Shown here piece after piece: positions 53,651-63,544 of a stretch of 64,000 nt of DNA. Position 1 is the stretch's first letter, and the number at the start of each line of letters is the position of its first letter. The DNA lies in the NCBI GenBank assembly GCA_031213475.1, contig JARUPZ010000009.1, forward strand, positions 10,697,601 through 10,761,600, given 5' to 3'. The notes below the pieces were generated by a model. The model worked only from the letters and a program-made list of their open reading frames with translations, was not told where the DNA came from and did no database searches. Source of the DNA: Nereocystis luetkeana. Lineage: Eukaryota > Sar > Phaeophyceae > Laminariales > Laminariaceae. The translations under genes and the position numbers were made by a program.

Positions 53651-54275
53651 CCCAACCACTGAGAGTACTAAGAGTATGAGCAGTACGGAACCCCGAGAGC
53701 ACAGGGAAATATGTACTGGCAGTACCGAAACACGATACTTGGAGTGCAGGCAATATCCGCAGTACAGAACCTCGAGAAACTGAGAGTACTCGTAGTACAT
53801 ACTCCGCGCAGTTCATATTCCCGAAACATTGCCAGTACTAGAGTTGTCCCCAGCGAAAACAAGTTGCTCCAACTCCCACTCGTGGGACAATCTGTGACTG
53901 TTTCGTGTAGACGTAAGAATTGTCGACACGGTGCGCAGACGGTTGAAGTGCACGTCATATTCCAAGCAAACTGGGCATATGGAGAGTGTACGAACACTAG
54001 CGACGGACGAAATACTAATAGTATTTGCAGTACCCGCTGTACAGAACCCCAAGATAGTTGAAGCACAACAGGGAGTATCCACAGAAGCAGCAGTAACGAA
54101 TCCCAAAATAGGCGAGCCCGAAATCATCCGCAGAGAAGTATCGGCAGTAGTAGAGAACGTCGAAATACTGCGGGTACTCGCGGTATCTGCTGCAACAAAC
54201 CCGAAGCACCGCGAGTGCACCAAGTGCCTACAGTATTTTCTCGAACACACACCTCGCTTTAGCCCCAAGTATTGG
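53650..54275. repeat. Degenerate tandem repeat around AGTACTCGCAGTAC
   Basis: Units of roughly 35-75 bp contain (G/A)AGTACTCG(C/T)(A/G)GTA and CAGTACAGAACC. Frames on both strands stay open (53668-54066 -, 53711-54061 +, 53931-54287 +). The plus frame shows a weak AVPAVQNPKI / AAVTNPKIGE peptide repeat. It could be a coding repeat of an unknown protein, but open frames on both strands are expected from the repeat itself. Confidence 0.55.
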
Positions 54276-54585
54276 GAGCAACCCTGAAAGGTTCGAGTAT
54301 GAAGTGTGAACGCAACCCACACGTACGCGCGCCCAAATTCCGTGCCCTTGCGTAAAAATTAACAACCCGCAATGTAATGTAGGTATAAACAGTACGTCAG
54401 AAAAGGAAGGTAGATGTACTGGTACAAGATACCTGGTAAGTCAGAAGTTGAAAAATAAAAAACGAAGATCGTGCGAGTCCTACCTCGGCAACGAAACTTC
54501 TGTCATGTACACTCAGAAGTACTCACACAACTGACGCGTTGTAGTTTTTACGCGATTGAAAACATATGTAGGATCTCTTAGAGTA

Positions 54586-54838
54586 GCTTGTACAGCAGTA
54601 CAAGCGCATGTACAGCAGTAGTGCTGTACAATGCCATCTGATATCATATGATACGACTGCAGAAGGTATGCTTACTGCGACAAAGGAACGTGTAGTAGAG
54701 TAGCTTTTGTACAGGTACCACCGCATGTGCAGCAGTCTGCTGCAACAAAATGCCGTGTGATCTGATACGACAGCAGAAGATACGCGTACTGCGACAAAGG
54801 AAGGTGTACTCATGCGACAAAGGAAGGTGTACTCATAC
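54586..54838. repeat. Tandem ~115-bp duplication with a 23-bp terminal echo
   Basis: Unit 1 (54586-54700) and unit 2 (54706-54815) both run from AGAGTAGCTT to TACTGCGACAAAGGAA. The last 23 bp of unit 2 (GCGACAAAGGAAGGTGTACTC) are repeated once more. Confidence 0.75.
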
Positions 54839-54954
54839 TGCTGCCCGTACATACCAGGTATATATGATGTTACCCATCACGCATCAATGCCTATCGTAGT
54901 GTGTAGACATGCAAAACGAATTCAGTTTCATAGTACTGTACTTGTCGTCGCAAG

Positions 54955-55746
54955 CGCTGACATTATGCCAGAGATCATGCGACGGATCCGACTCGCATGG
55001 GCATGCTACAATCGGTTTAAACCGGAGCTGTACGTTATGGAGGATGCCCCGCTCACTCTAACAGTGCGCATGCTAAAGGCCGAGGTGATGGAGACCCTGC
55101 TGTACGGGTGTGTGACGTGGGCATTTAGTCAGGAGTACTTCGCTGAGCTCAGAACGGCACACCACAAACTCCTCCTTCCTACGGATCATTGGCTTACAGT
55201 GCCGGCAACGCACTGACCACCTCATGTCGTACGCCAAGGCCCTCAAAAAGGCACAATGCGAGAGCGTTCAGACGACCATCCGCAAACGACGCCTCCTCTT
55301 TGCGGGGGGCGTACAGCGGACGACCAATAAGCGGCTGACCCACCGGGTGGTGTTTGGGACGATGGCCGGTGGGGAGAACCCGGGACAAGGCCGACCGGAA
55401 AAAAACTGGGCCCAATGCCTAGCAGACGACCTCAGGGTTTTTTCAAGCCACCGAGGGGTCCACGGAAAGCTCCCCCTTGCTGTTCGGAGTAGAGACGTTG
55501 GTATGGCCGAGGGCGGCTTAAGAAGAGTGGGAAGTGGTACCGGGGGGTAGTCGAAGCGGCGGGCTGCTTTATGGTGAGGTGGCACAGGGGCGAAGCACAG
55601 GAGAGCCGGCTGCGCCACGCAGCAGAGGACGCCAAGAACGGCGACAAGGGGAGGGGGGGAGGGGGGAGGGGCAGCTGTTCTGATACAGCTGTCGACGAAT
55701 GCAGAAACGAAATGATAGATCGGGTGGCTAGGTATCGGTTCGACTA
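54955..55746 (+). pseudogene. LINE (non-LTR retrotransposon) ORF2 3' end
   Basis: The first frame reads to LKAEVMETLLYGCVTW and ELRTAHHKLLL (end of the reverse transcriptase thumb). A frameshift near 55200 is followed by MSYAKALKKAQCES, TTIRKRRLLFAGGVQR, FGTMAGGENPGQGRPEKNW and a DDLRVF segment, then another frame break. Later pieces (KWYRG, RWHRGEAQE) lie in other frames. The order equals the region after the RT in stramenopile-type LINEs. 5' truncation is usual for such insertions. A G-rich run (55650-55672) lies near the end. Confidence 0.85.
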
Positions 55747-56104
55747 GCTCTTACCGATTTTGCCTGTATCTCCATCTCTTTCGTGTTGCTTCGTCCGTGC
55801 AGCAGATACCTGCCCTTCCCGAGTACGTATGCTGCCCGTCTAGCAACCTTTCTGAAGTCCTTACGTCCTTTGCATTCTATTTTTTTTCCCATTTTTTCAT
55901 CTCAGATTTTGTTTTTTTGGTTTTATTGTCTTTTGCTCTTATTGTTCCGGTCTTGCTTGTGTTGTTGTGTTCTCGTACCCGGTACGCTGACACTTCACTT
56001 GCTTGACACTTGAGCTTGCGATTGAGTTTTTTTTTTTTGCCTTCCTCTGTCTCACAGTCTGTGACCACAGAATCAGCATCCATCTAGGATAGGGAATCAG
56101 GACG
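55747..56104. other. Unassigned stretch before the intact LTR element
   Basis: T-rich, with overlapping hydrophobic ORFs (55783-56013 +, 55797-56006 +) that lack motifs. The target site of the LTR element ends it. Confidence 0.45.
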
Positions 56105-56109
56105 GACAC
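56105..56109. repeat. Target-site duplication, left (GACAC)
   Basis: GACAC directly before the left LTR is repeated directly after the right LTR (60409-60413). Five bases is the usual length for LTR retrotransposon integration. Confidence 0.95.
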
Positions 56110-56522
56110 TGTTTGTGGTATGCGGTAGCTTGATACGGGTCTGCGGATATTGGGGGTTTCATATGTTGTGGGGTTTCGTATTATGTATCGGGGCATTGTT
56201 TAGTATGCCTCGTGGCTCGTGGATGGAGAGATGGAGCTGCTCCTCCGGGAGCAGTCGATGATGTTAATGATACGGCTCAGGCTTTGATGTTAATGATACT
56301 GCCTGTCTATATGTGAGTGGTGCAGCCGGTGACAATCTTGGTGCGGTTTAGCTCCTGTGTGTGGTTTATGTGGTGGGGTCTCTGACAGAAAGGTATTGAT
56401 CCACCTGGTGTGTGTTGTGTTTGGCTTATTGTAACTAGTATTTTTTTGCTCTTCCTCTGCGATCATGGTGTAGACCACGCGTGTATCATGTGCACGCGTC
56501 CGACAGCTCCTGTGATCAAACA
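56110..56522 (+). repeat. Left (5') LTR
   Basis: 413 bp. By eye about 15 substitutions and a few small indels separate it from the right LTR (roughly 95% identity). Near 56436 it has a plain TA where the right LTR carries TACCAGGTA. It contains the palindrome CTCCTCCGGGAGCA region. Confidence 0.95.
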
Positions 56523-56536
56523 CGATATCGTGTTTC

Positions 56537-56550
56537 TGGGTCCGGAGGAC
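56537..56550 (+). promoter_or_regulatory. Candidate primer-binding site
   Basis: TGGGTCCGGAGGAC starts with TGG, complementary to the CCA end of a tRNA, 14 bp after the left LTR. I cannot name the tRNA, and the distance is somewhat large. Confidence 0.35.
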
Positions 56551-56611
56551 GCTGAAGGGATATACTGTGTTAGAGGAGAGCACCTACAGGTGGAAGGGCG
56601 TCTGTGGTGGT

Positions 56612-58369
56612 ATGGCGCAAATTGAGGAGCTGCTTGATATGGAGGCGCAGCAGGAACGACGACATGGAGGCGGCGGGCCACAGCAGCAGCAGGAAAGGCA
56701 GTATGGGCAGCAGCAGCAGCAGCGGTCGTATATACAACAACAGCCACAACAGCAGCAGCGGCGGCAGTAGGAACAGCAGCAGCAGCAGCAGCGGTCGTAT
56801 GGACAACAACAGCCACAGCAACAGCAGCAGCGGCAATCCTGTGGCACCGCGCAGCAGCATCATCGGCGGCAGTATGGAGGCCGAGGGCAGCAACAGCCTC
56901 AGCCTCAACAGCAGCAACGCTGGGGTGGAGGCCAGAATTACCATCATCAGCAGCAGCAGCAACGGCGGCAGTCACATGCTGCTTCGGAGTGGTGCACTGG
57001 GGCGGCTGGTAACACCGATCGCGTGTGGTATCAGCCTGAGTCCCCTCCGCCTGCAGCAGCGTCGATGTACGGATCCTGCATGTGCGCACGGTGTGGCGCC
57101 CTAGGGCATAGGGATGTTATTAGCCGGGCACCCAACAGTGTGTGCGACGACTTCTTCTTTCATGGTCGCATGGTCAGGCAGTGTATCACTGCCCAGCCTG
57201 CTGTCGTCTACGCGCCGAACTACTACAGTATGCCGCAGGCTGGAACGCCGGCGCCCCAGCAGCCACGGGTGGAGCCGACAGCGACAAGCTCGGCAACGAG
57301 CTACTCAACCGATGTGGTGTGGAGTTGCCAACGCGAGCCTCCCAAGAACGAGCTATGTGATGCTCAAGAGCCGCGTGTAACGTCTGTGCTGCAGCAGGAT
57401 TACCCTGAGGTGGTCGACCTTGGTGTTGCTTTGTCCGACATGGTGGATCTCGGTGATGATAAGCCTGAGGTGGTGGAGCTTGGTGTTGCCGTGTCCGAGG
57501 TGGTGGAGCTTGGTCTTGCTGTGTCCGAGGTGGAGCTTGTTGTTGCTTTGTCCGACATGGTGGAGCTCGGTGATGCTAAGCCCGAGGTGGAGCTTGGTGT
57601 TGCCGTGTCTGAGGTGGTGGAGCTTGGTCTTGCTGTGTCCGAGGTGAAGCTTGTTGTTGCTTTGTCCAACGTGGTGGATGTCGGTGATGCTAAGCCTGAG
57701 GTGGTGGAGCTTGTCGTTGCCGTGTCCGAGGTGGTGGAGCTTGGTCTTGCTGTGTCCGAGGTGGAGCTTGGTGTTGCTGTGTCCGAGGTGGTGGGCCTTG
57801 TTGATGCTGAGCCTGAGGTCGTGAAGCTTGGTGTTACTGTGTCCGAGGTGGTGGGCTTTGGTTATGCTGAGCCTGAGGTTGTGGAGCTTGGTGTTGCTGT
57901 GTCCGAGGTGCGCAACTCCGGTCAGAAGGGGGGGTCAACGTACCCCTTCGACCGGGGGAAACTCATATGGGCGAGGCTGGCACCGAGTGGCTGGGAATAC
58001 GGGTCTGGCTCGGTTTGGGGGGGGTATGGTGGCAGATGGGGAGACGGGGATTACGAGGGGGCGGGGACTAGCAGCGGCAGCAGCAGCGGCAAGCAAGATT
58101 TCCCGTTCGACCCTGGGAAACAGGCATGTCATATTTTTCCAGTGTCGCCCACCTTAGTTTCGATGGACTATATATTTTTGTTTGTTTGCTCTTTTTTTGT
58201 TTGTCTTTTTCTGTGCTTTCTTTGTGTTTGGCTGGTATGTTCTCAAATTAATGAAGTGTGCAATATTACGGAAGGCGTGGTGTACCTGATGCCTGGTATG
58301 TCTTATATGACAGAAACATTTCCACCGCAGCTGCTGTTCACGTACTCGCATATTAACCAGAGGGTATGA
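56612..58369 (+). CDS. Gag-like ORF of the LTR element, with one in-frame TAG
   Basis: 585 codons from ATG 56612 with a single TAG at 56768-56770 (codon 53) inside a Gln tract, one change from CAG. Layout: residues 1-15 acidic helix; 20-120 Gln/Gly/Arg-rich, mostly CAG codons; 158-171 CARCGALGHRDVIS, a CCHC-type knuckle whose last Cys is Ser; about 266-433 tandem repeats of the EVVELGVAVSEV type; then a Gly-rich stretch; and near 519-543 a very hydrophobic stretch (FLFVCSFFVCLFLCF) like a membrane segment. Gln-rich plus knuckle suggests an RNA-binding Gag; the tandem acidic repeat and hydrophobic tail are not usual for Gag. Readthrough, sequencing error or a dead copy are all possible. Confidence 0.65.
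56655..56975. repeat. CAG-rich coding repeat
   Basis: Many CAGCAGCAG runs in frame for Gln. On the other strand they give Leu/Cys-rich shadow ORFs. Confidence 0.85.
57408..57910 (+). repeat. Coding tandem repeat (GAGGTGGTGGAGCTTGGTG)
   Basis: About 14 units of 33-36 bp, grouped into a ~115-bp higher-order pattern, code for EVVELG(V/L)AVSEV-like peptides. The reading frame is kept through unit-length changes that are multiples of three, which points to selection on the protein. Confidence 0.88.
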
Positions 58370-59980
58370 GGGAACCGTACCACGTCTGCTACCTGATTCC
58401 ATACTGCTGTGTCTACCCAGGCCGCGAGTTGTAATGGCAAAACAGACGTACCTGCGTTGCCAATTACCCACTTGAATATGAGGAAGACCAACTATGAATA
58501 GAAATCGGTACTGACGTTGTCTTGTCACTATTGTTTCGAGTGAAATCGTGAGGGGGGGGTTGATGGCATGATTCTACTCGTAGACATAGTGCATAATAAT
58601 GATGTGACTCGTTATCTAACGAGTAACCTTGGTTTCTAGCACGAACTGGCTGATTTTCTGACGCTGACCTACCCGATACTGCCCACTGCACCCTGCGGCT
58701 TTGCGAGATGTAGTCCATGTCGCGGCAACATGGAGCCGCGGCGGAAGACAAGTGTCGCATCGGTATTGTAGGAAGCAGGAGACGGAGGTTGAGAGGTGGG
58801 GTTGTGGGGTGTTTGGACGTGAGTTTGTTTATTTTTATTTCATAGTTGAGGTATTTTGGAGTCGTAATGACATCGCAACTTTTTTATGATGGGTGCTTTG
58901 TCGTCTACCGAGCAGGGGGGGGGGATAGTAGCTGTACTCGGTAACACGACGAAGCCTTTCTATCGCAGATAGTGGAGTTCAGTTCGAGTGTCATAGTAGC
59001 TGTACTCGGTAACGCGACGAAGGTTTTCTATCGCAGATGGTGCAGTTCAGTTGGAGTGAGCTCATAAGTGGATGCGGACCATGTACGCAAGGGTGCTGAC
59101 CGGAGGTCTGTCTCTGGTGGAGTGATTTTGTGCGCGGATGTCTGTTCATCGCTTTCCTCTACTGGATGTAGATGTCTAAAAGGCATGTGTTTAACGGGGA
59201 GTCTGAGATCAATACGTACGGTCGGCAGAGCAGCATGCCGATTTTCTCATCAAACCGTTGCCCGCTTAGATGTTTCGTTTTGGGCTTGACTTTGTGATGA
59301 ATTCGTGGTGATTTCTTTCGTTTATTTCTTGGTTTCGGATATTTTGGGGTATTGGGTGATGAGAACGGAGAAGAAGAGTGATTTTTAGGGAATTGGAGAA
59401 AGTATTGGGATGTACTCATGCGTTGAGTAATGTTAATACGGCAATAGGGTATATGCCGATGGTCTTGATGAATCGTGCCGTACCCGTTGGCTATTGATTA
59501 AGTATGCACAACGTACAGGGGACCCAAAATTACTAGTATCCATAGTACTTTCAAATTTAGATGCAGTATGTTGTTGACTCCTGCATACTACCGAAGTGAG
59601 CACCTACTAATAACAGGGGGGCTATTATAGTTCGATTTGAGATGTCCTACATCAGAGACGTTCTGTTGTTCTGCTCTTCCAGAGTGCAAAACAGGGGGGG
59701 CGATGCTATCGGACGGGACGATATCTATGTGAAGGCGGTGTTATTGATTTTGTTTGAAGGTTTTACCAACATACTTACGTTTGTTGATTTTTTCCCTTCC
59801 CATAGTTAGTTGCTGTCTTGATATGTTTTAGTAGTTTTATCCTGGAATCGATATTGAAAGATGAGATGTGGAATTTGGGATTGCCGTTTTACCTTGGCAA
59901 CGATGAAGGATGGAATTTGGGGTTGCCGTTTTACCTGGCAATTGGTGAAAAGATATTCGAGACCTATCCTATCGAGCACC
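58370..59980 (+). other. Non-coding 3' region of the LTR element
   Basis: 1.6 kb without a long ORF. It contains a ~64-bp tandem pair at 58927-59058 (ATAGTAGCTGTACTCGGTAA repeated) and a ~40-bp pair at 59860-59940 (GGAATTTGGG(A/G)TTGCCGTTT). No pol motif in any frame. Confidence 0.65.
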
Positions 59981-59991
59981 GAATAAGGGGG
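59981..59991 (+). promoter_or_regulatory. Polypurine tract
   Basis: GAATAAGGGGG directly before the right LTR (one base, C, intervening) fits the plus-strand primer site and fixes the element orientation as +. Confidence 0.75.
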
Positions 59992-59992
59992 C

Positions 59993-60408
59993 TGTTTGTG
60001 GTATGCGGTAGCTTGATACGGGTCTGCGGATATTGGGGGTTTCATATGTTGGGGGGTTTCGTATTATGTGTCGGGGCATTATTTAGTATGCCTCGTGGGT
60101 GGAGAGATGGAGCTGCTCCTCCGGGAGCAGTCGATGATGTTAATGATACGGCACAGGCTTTGATGTTAATGATACTGCCTGTCTATATGTGAGTGGTGCA
60201 GCCGGTGACAATCTTGGTGCGGCTTACCTCCTGTGTGTGGTTTATGTGTTGGGGTCTCTGACAGAAAGGTATTGATCCACCTGGTTTGTGTTGTGTTTGG
60301 CTTTATTGTAACTACCAGGTAGTGTTTTATTCGCTCTTCCTCAGCGATCATGGTGTAGACCACGCGTGTATCAACGTGCACGCGTCCGACAGCTCCTGTG
60401 ATCAAACA
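59993..60408 (+). repeat. Right (3') LTR
   Basis: 416 bp, TGTTTG to CAAACA. It contains TACCAGGTA at 60313-60321, absent from the left LTR, and lacks a 6-bp piece (in CGTGGCTCGTGGATGG) that the left LTR has. Confidence 0.95.
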
Positions 60409-60413
60409 GACAC
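60409..60413. repeat. Target-site duplication, right (GACAC)
   Basis: Matches 56105-56109. Confidence 0.95.
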
Positions 60414-60457
60414 TGAGTGTACTGATGAAGCTGGGTAGAAAGGACGATTTATCTGAA

Positions 60458-60496
60458 AACAACTACAACAACAACAACAACAACAACAACAACAGC

Positions 60497-60542
<46 letters not shown>

Positions 60543-60562
60543 GCAACAACAGCAACAACAGT
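60458..60562. repeat. Trinucleotide microsatellite (CAA)n
   Basis: About 35 CAA/AAC units with rare CAG. Confidence 0.96.
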
Positions 60563-60849
60563 ACAACTCGTACGTATGATATGAGTATACCAGGTACAAA
60601 ACAAATGAGAATATCATACCCACCAGGTACACCAAGTCACAATGTTATTCACTATCCTATCAATCCTATCATAAACAACAGCCGGTGTTACTATTGCCCC
60701 ATTTGTACGGACTCTGTGTGTACCGCTCTAACCTCGGATCTGAGATGCACAAGGAAAATGTGGCCAAGACGATGGATGGGTGGGATGGAAAATGATATAT
60801 TTATTTACAACGGTCCTTGATCCCGTCCCAAACACACGCCTCGCCTCAG

Positions 60850-60951
60850 ATATTCGTCGTCAGCAACGAGGACGACGAGGACCTGGACGAAGTCGTGGAC
60901 TTTCGGGTCGGCTCTCGCCGCGGGCACAGGTCACTCGCAGCCATCACGGAG
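60850..60951 (+). CDS. Internal exon of an unknown gene
   Basis: The acceptor is cgcctcag and the donor cggag|gtgagt. It is 102 bp, phase 0 to phase 0. It encodes IFVVSNEDDEDLDEVVDFR then RRGHRSLAAITE: a beta strand, an acidic loop and a helix, plausible as part of a nucleotide-sugar transferase fold but not diagnostic. GC content is higher than the flanks. The next exon at 61367 is in phase. The exon at 41761-42171 (ends phase 0) would fit upstream. Confidence 0.65.
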
Positions 60952-61103
60952 GTGAGTACAATACTTTCGTTTCGTTTCCTTTCGATGGCACAGATATATG
61001 CGCCGTGTTATAGCATCAGTCCGTCAGCCGGTCACAATTATGTGCATTTATTTTGTTATTCCGCTTCTTCTAGACTGGGGTTGTGCGCGCGAACGACGAG
61101 CGC

Positions 61104-61128
61104 GCGAGCGGGGGGGGGGGGGGGGGTG
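61104..61128. repeat. G homopolymer run
   Basis: About 18-20 consecutive G following a CGCGCGAGC motif, inside the intron between the exons at 60850 and 61367. Confidence 0.9.
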
Positions 61129-61366
61129 ACGCGTCCTGATTTCCTCGCGCGAAACTCAGACCAATGATATGTATTGTCTCTCTTCCCCTCTCCCTCTTTC
61201 TAAACCGCTTCCTAGTTTGATTGCATTTATCACCCTGGAAAGTCTGCAAGACCCAGGTTGAAAGGATGTTTTGGAAAAGCGCAGAGGAATGATACCACAT
61301 TATTACCTAGGAGGCGCTTGCGTGCGAGAATATAGGGGACGAGTCAATGGTCCCCTTTCTGTTCAG

Positions 61367-61519
61367 ACATTTTCCCGTGTCATGGAATTGGATAAAAATG
61401 CGACACTCTCTACGAAGCAACAAGTGTGGGTGGCAGCGTTGAACCTGCTTGATAGGAAAACCCGGAGGGGATACTTTGGCAACTATGTCGTCGAGCACGA
61501 AAGCGCTGGGCCATTATGT
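61367..61519 (+). CDS. Following exon of the unknown gene
   Basis: The acceptor is ctttctgttcag and the donor ttatgt|gtacgt. It is 153 bp, phase 0 at both ends. It encodes TFSRVMELDKNATLSTKQ then QVWVAALNLLDRK and a GNYVVEHESAGPLC end, an amphipathic helix-rich segment with an N-glycosylation sequon (NAT) compatible with a lumenal domain. No family recognised. Later exons would lie outside or unrecognised in the window. Confidence 0.5.
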
Positions 61520-61734
61520 GTACGTATGTACCACCACAATGTTATCCGCCCGCCTTACGTACGTGCGTACACGGTCAGAGTTGTCGTTATTGGTGTACCG
61601 GACTTGCACCCGCTTGCACCTACAAACGCAGTTGACAGTCACGCTACACTACTGAGTGTGTCGGGAAGTAAATTCAATTTTTTCGTGAACATGTCACGAA
61701 GGAAATTTATGCCAGTAAAATCATAAGCCGGTCG

Positions 61735-61830
61735 CTCCGGTGGTCTAGCAGCACACTCGAAAGTGCTTCTACTACTACTGTAGGGTTGATTCCGTCAGAG
61801 TGCGAATCCGCCCACCTTGGTTAGAAACTC
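61735..61830 (+). repeat. tRNA-like segment (SINE head candidate)
   Basis: An A-box-like GGTGGTCTAGCAG and a B-box-like GAGTGCGAATCCGC lie ~45 bp apart. The arms do not fold into a proper tRNA. The following 61890-62025 is repeat L, which may be the SINE body. Confidence 0.45.
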
Positions 61831-61889
61831 TGATATTAAAGAGAACTCAAGAAAGAATCAACTGCCGGGACGGCGTAGAGAGTGGATAG

Positions 61890-62025
61890 GCCCAATTGAT
61901 TCCACGCGAGTCCATGAGGGAAGAAAGGCCTGGAGTTTTTCGATGAAGATGGAACGCAAGAACCGTGCGTAGCGGGGAGGAGGGAGCGAAACTATCTTTG
62001 TTACCCAGGATCTGAGTTATAGTTC
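61890..62025 (+). repeat. Dispersed repeat L, copy 2
   Basis: See 13440-13585. Here it follows a tRNA-like head. Confidence 0.6.
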
Positions 62026-62074
62026 AAGACCCGCCAAATATATGTCGATAAGATGTTGGGCCTCTCGCTCTCAC

Positions 62075-62265
62075 GAAAAAACAAGGAATTCGGCGTTAGA
62101 AAAGTAGCTCATATTGGCCGACAAGATAGGAAATAGCAGCTCACCAGGGTAAAAAACGCCAGCGATCGATGCCCACACGAGATAAGTAACGACGTCCTTT
62201 TCAGACTCAGCACTATGTACAACAACACCCAACACACCCTGGGCTCCTCTCGCAGTGTGGGTTGC
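62075..62265 (+). repeat. Dispersed repeat M, copy 2
   Basis: Matches 45945-46190 (AATTCGGCGTTAG, GCCAGCGATCGATGCCCACA, CAACACACCCTGG, CAGTGTGG). Confidence 0.65.
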
Positions 62266-62800
62266 TATGGTCAAGGCCAGGACACCTTGAATCCCTGGAC
62301 ACAGGTTTGCTTGTTAAGTCGGTACTCGTTGATACTCACGTGTGCTGTTTACTTAGAAGAGAGAAGAGCAGCTTTATATTCCTTCCATGCACGCGGAAAC
62401 TGAGAGCTTCGCTCTTCGTTGGAAAAAACCCTGGTTCTTCATCTAGGATACGCCTCCCAAGTATTACGAATACGTTCGCAATACCTGAACCCAGGCAATT
62501 ACCGGGCTTTAGTATCATTCAATAAAGTACCATGATACTAGCCCACTATGATAAGCCGTATATATATGCAGAATTTGGAGGCAATCGTGGAACCCCCGAT
62601 TCCACGAGCTAGAACATGAACCGAAGATGCGGCTCCTCAAACTCACTCCCACACCTCCGAACGGCAAGGCGGCGAAGCCGGCGAGGTACGTCAAAAACGA
62701 GAAGGAAGGTAAGGCCTAGCCTTAAGGGGCAGGAACAAATCGTCGGCGAAAGCCATCGCCATGCCACCCGCAATGTGGGGGGGTCTAGGAGGTGCTACGG
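62266..62800 (+). mobile_element. LTR family D, segment a, copy 4 (solo)
   Basis: From CCAGGACACCTTGAATCCCTGGACA through CGAAGATGCGGCTCCT to AAGGCCTAGCCTTAAGGGG and ATCGCCATGCC. No gypsy coding part adjoins, so it is a solo LTR or truncated copy, more diverged than copies 2 and 3. Confidence 0.75.
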
Positions 62801-63535
62801 CAAAGCGAAATGTGGACACACAAAACAAAACGGTCCCCGTTCCCCCGTAGGTGTTGTCAATGTTATCCTGAGCGGGCGGAGGATTGGTCCTGTTTTCCTT
62901 CAGTCTTAATCGTTTTTCACTTTTTCAAGGTCAACCGGATAACATCCATTCCCCCGCCGCCAAAGTCCCCCTAGAAATGATAAATGCCCCGCTTAAGAAA
63001 TGGAGCGGTTGAAGAAAGCCCATACAAATAAGAAACGTATGTTCGATAAGTACAGCCGTAGTATACCCGCAAGGGAGGCAATTGGACCTCAGCGCTAAAC
63101 TGGAGTTTGTTAATCCCGGGCCTTAACTGCATATTCAGTAGGACTATAGCTAGGAGAGATAGATACTAAGAAAGGCGAGAAGCATAAATGGGAAGGAGAG
63201 ACAGAGAGGGGGAAAAAATCGCAACACCTGGTGCCAAGTACTACTCGAGACGCGGCGGAGATAGGTTCCAACTTCGTCTACTGATGTAGCTCGTTCAAGG
63301 CGGACATATTCCCTCCTTTCTTGTAGGATCTATGCTGTACCTGGTATGAATAGTTTTCAATAGTTGCTGTGGTTACTGTTGCCGAGTGATGCCCCTACAA
63401 TCTGCATGATTTAAACAGGAGTATAGTAGTCAGGACATGGTTTCTGGGTTGGATCGGTACTCCGCGGATCCTGGACAATTCCTCTCACAAGGGCAGGCAA
63501 GGAACCACTGCTGCTGTAGATGATCTATTAATAAT
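62801..63535. other. Unassigned stretch
   Basis: No gene or known repeat recognised. One TACCTGGTA at 63338. Confidence 0.45.
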
Positions 63536-63544
63536 GGTGTACTA

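Larger units (their letters stand above)
56110..60408 (+). mobile_element. Complete LTR retrotransposon with a single Gag-like ORF (TR-GAG type)
   Basis: A 4.3-kb element bounded by two direct repeats of 413 and 416 bp that start TGTTTG and end CAAACA, inside a perfect GACAC duplication. A polypurine tract precedes the right LTR and a possible primer-binding site follows the left one, giving + orientation. The only long ORF (56612-58369) codes a Gln-rich protein with a zinc-knuckle-like motif. No protease, RT, RNase H or integrase is detectable, so mobilisation must depend on another element. Retrotransposons with LTRs and only gag are known as TR-GAG elements in plants. Confidence 0.9.

Noticed and set aside
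56570-57089. Minus-strand Leu- and Ala-rich ORFs
   Set aside because: Shadows of the CAG-rich Gag-like ORF inside a + oriented LTR element.
61735-61830. tRNA gene on the plus strand
   Set aside because: The same problem: polymerase III box words without a foldable cloverleaf.
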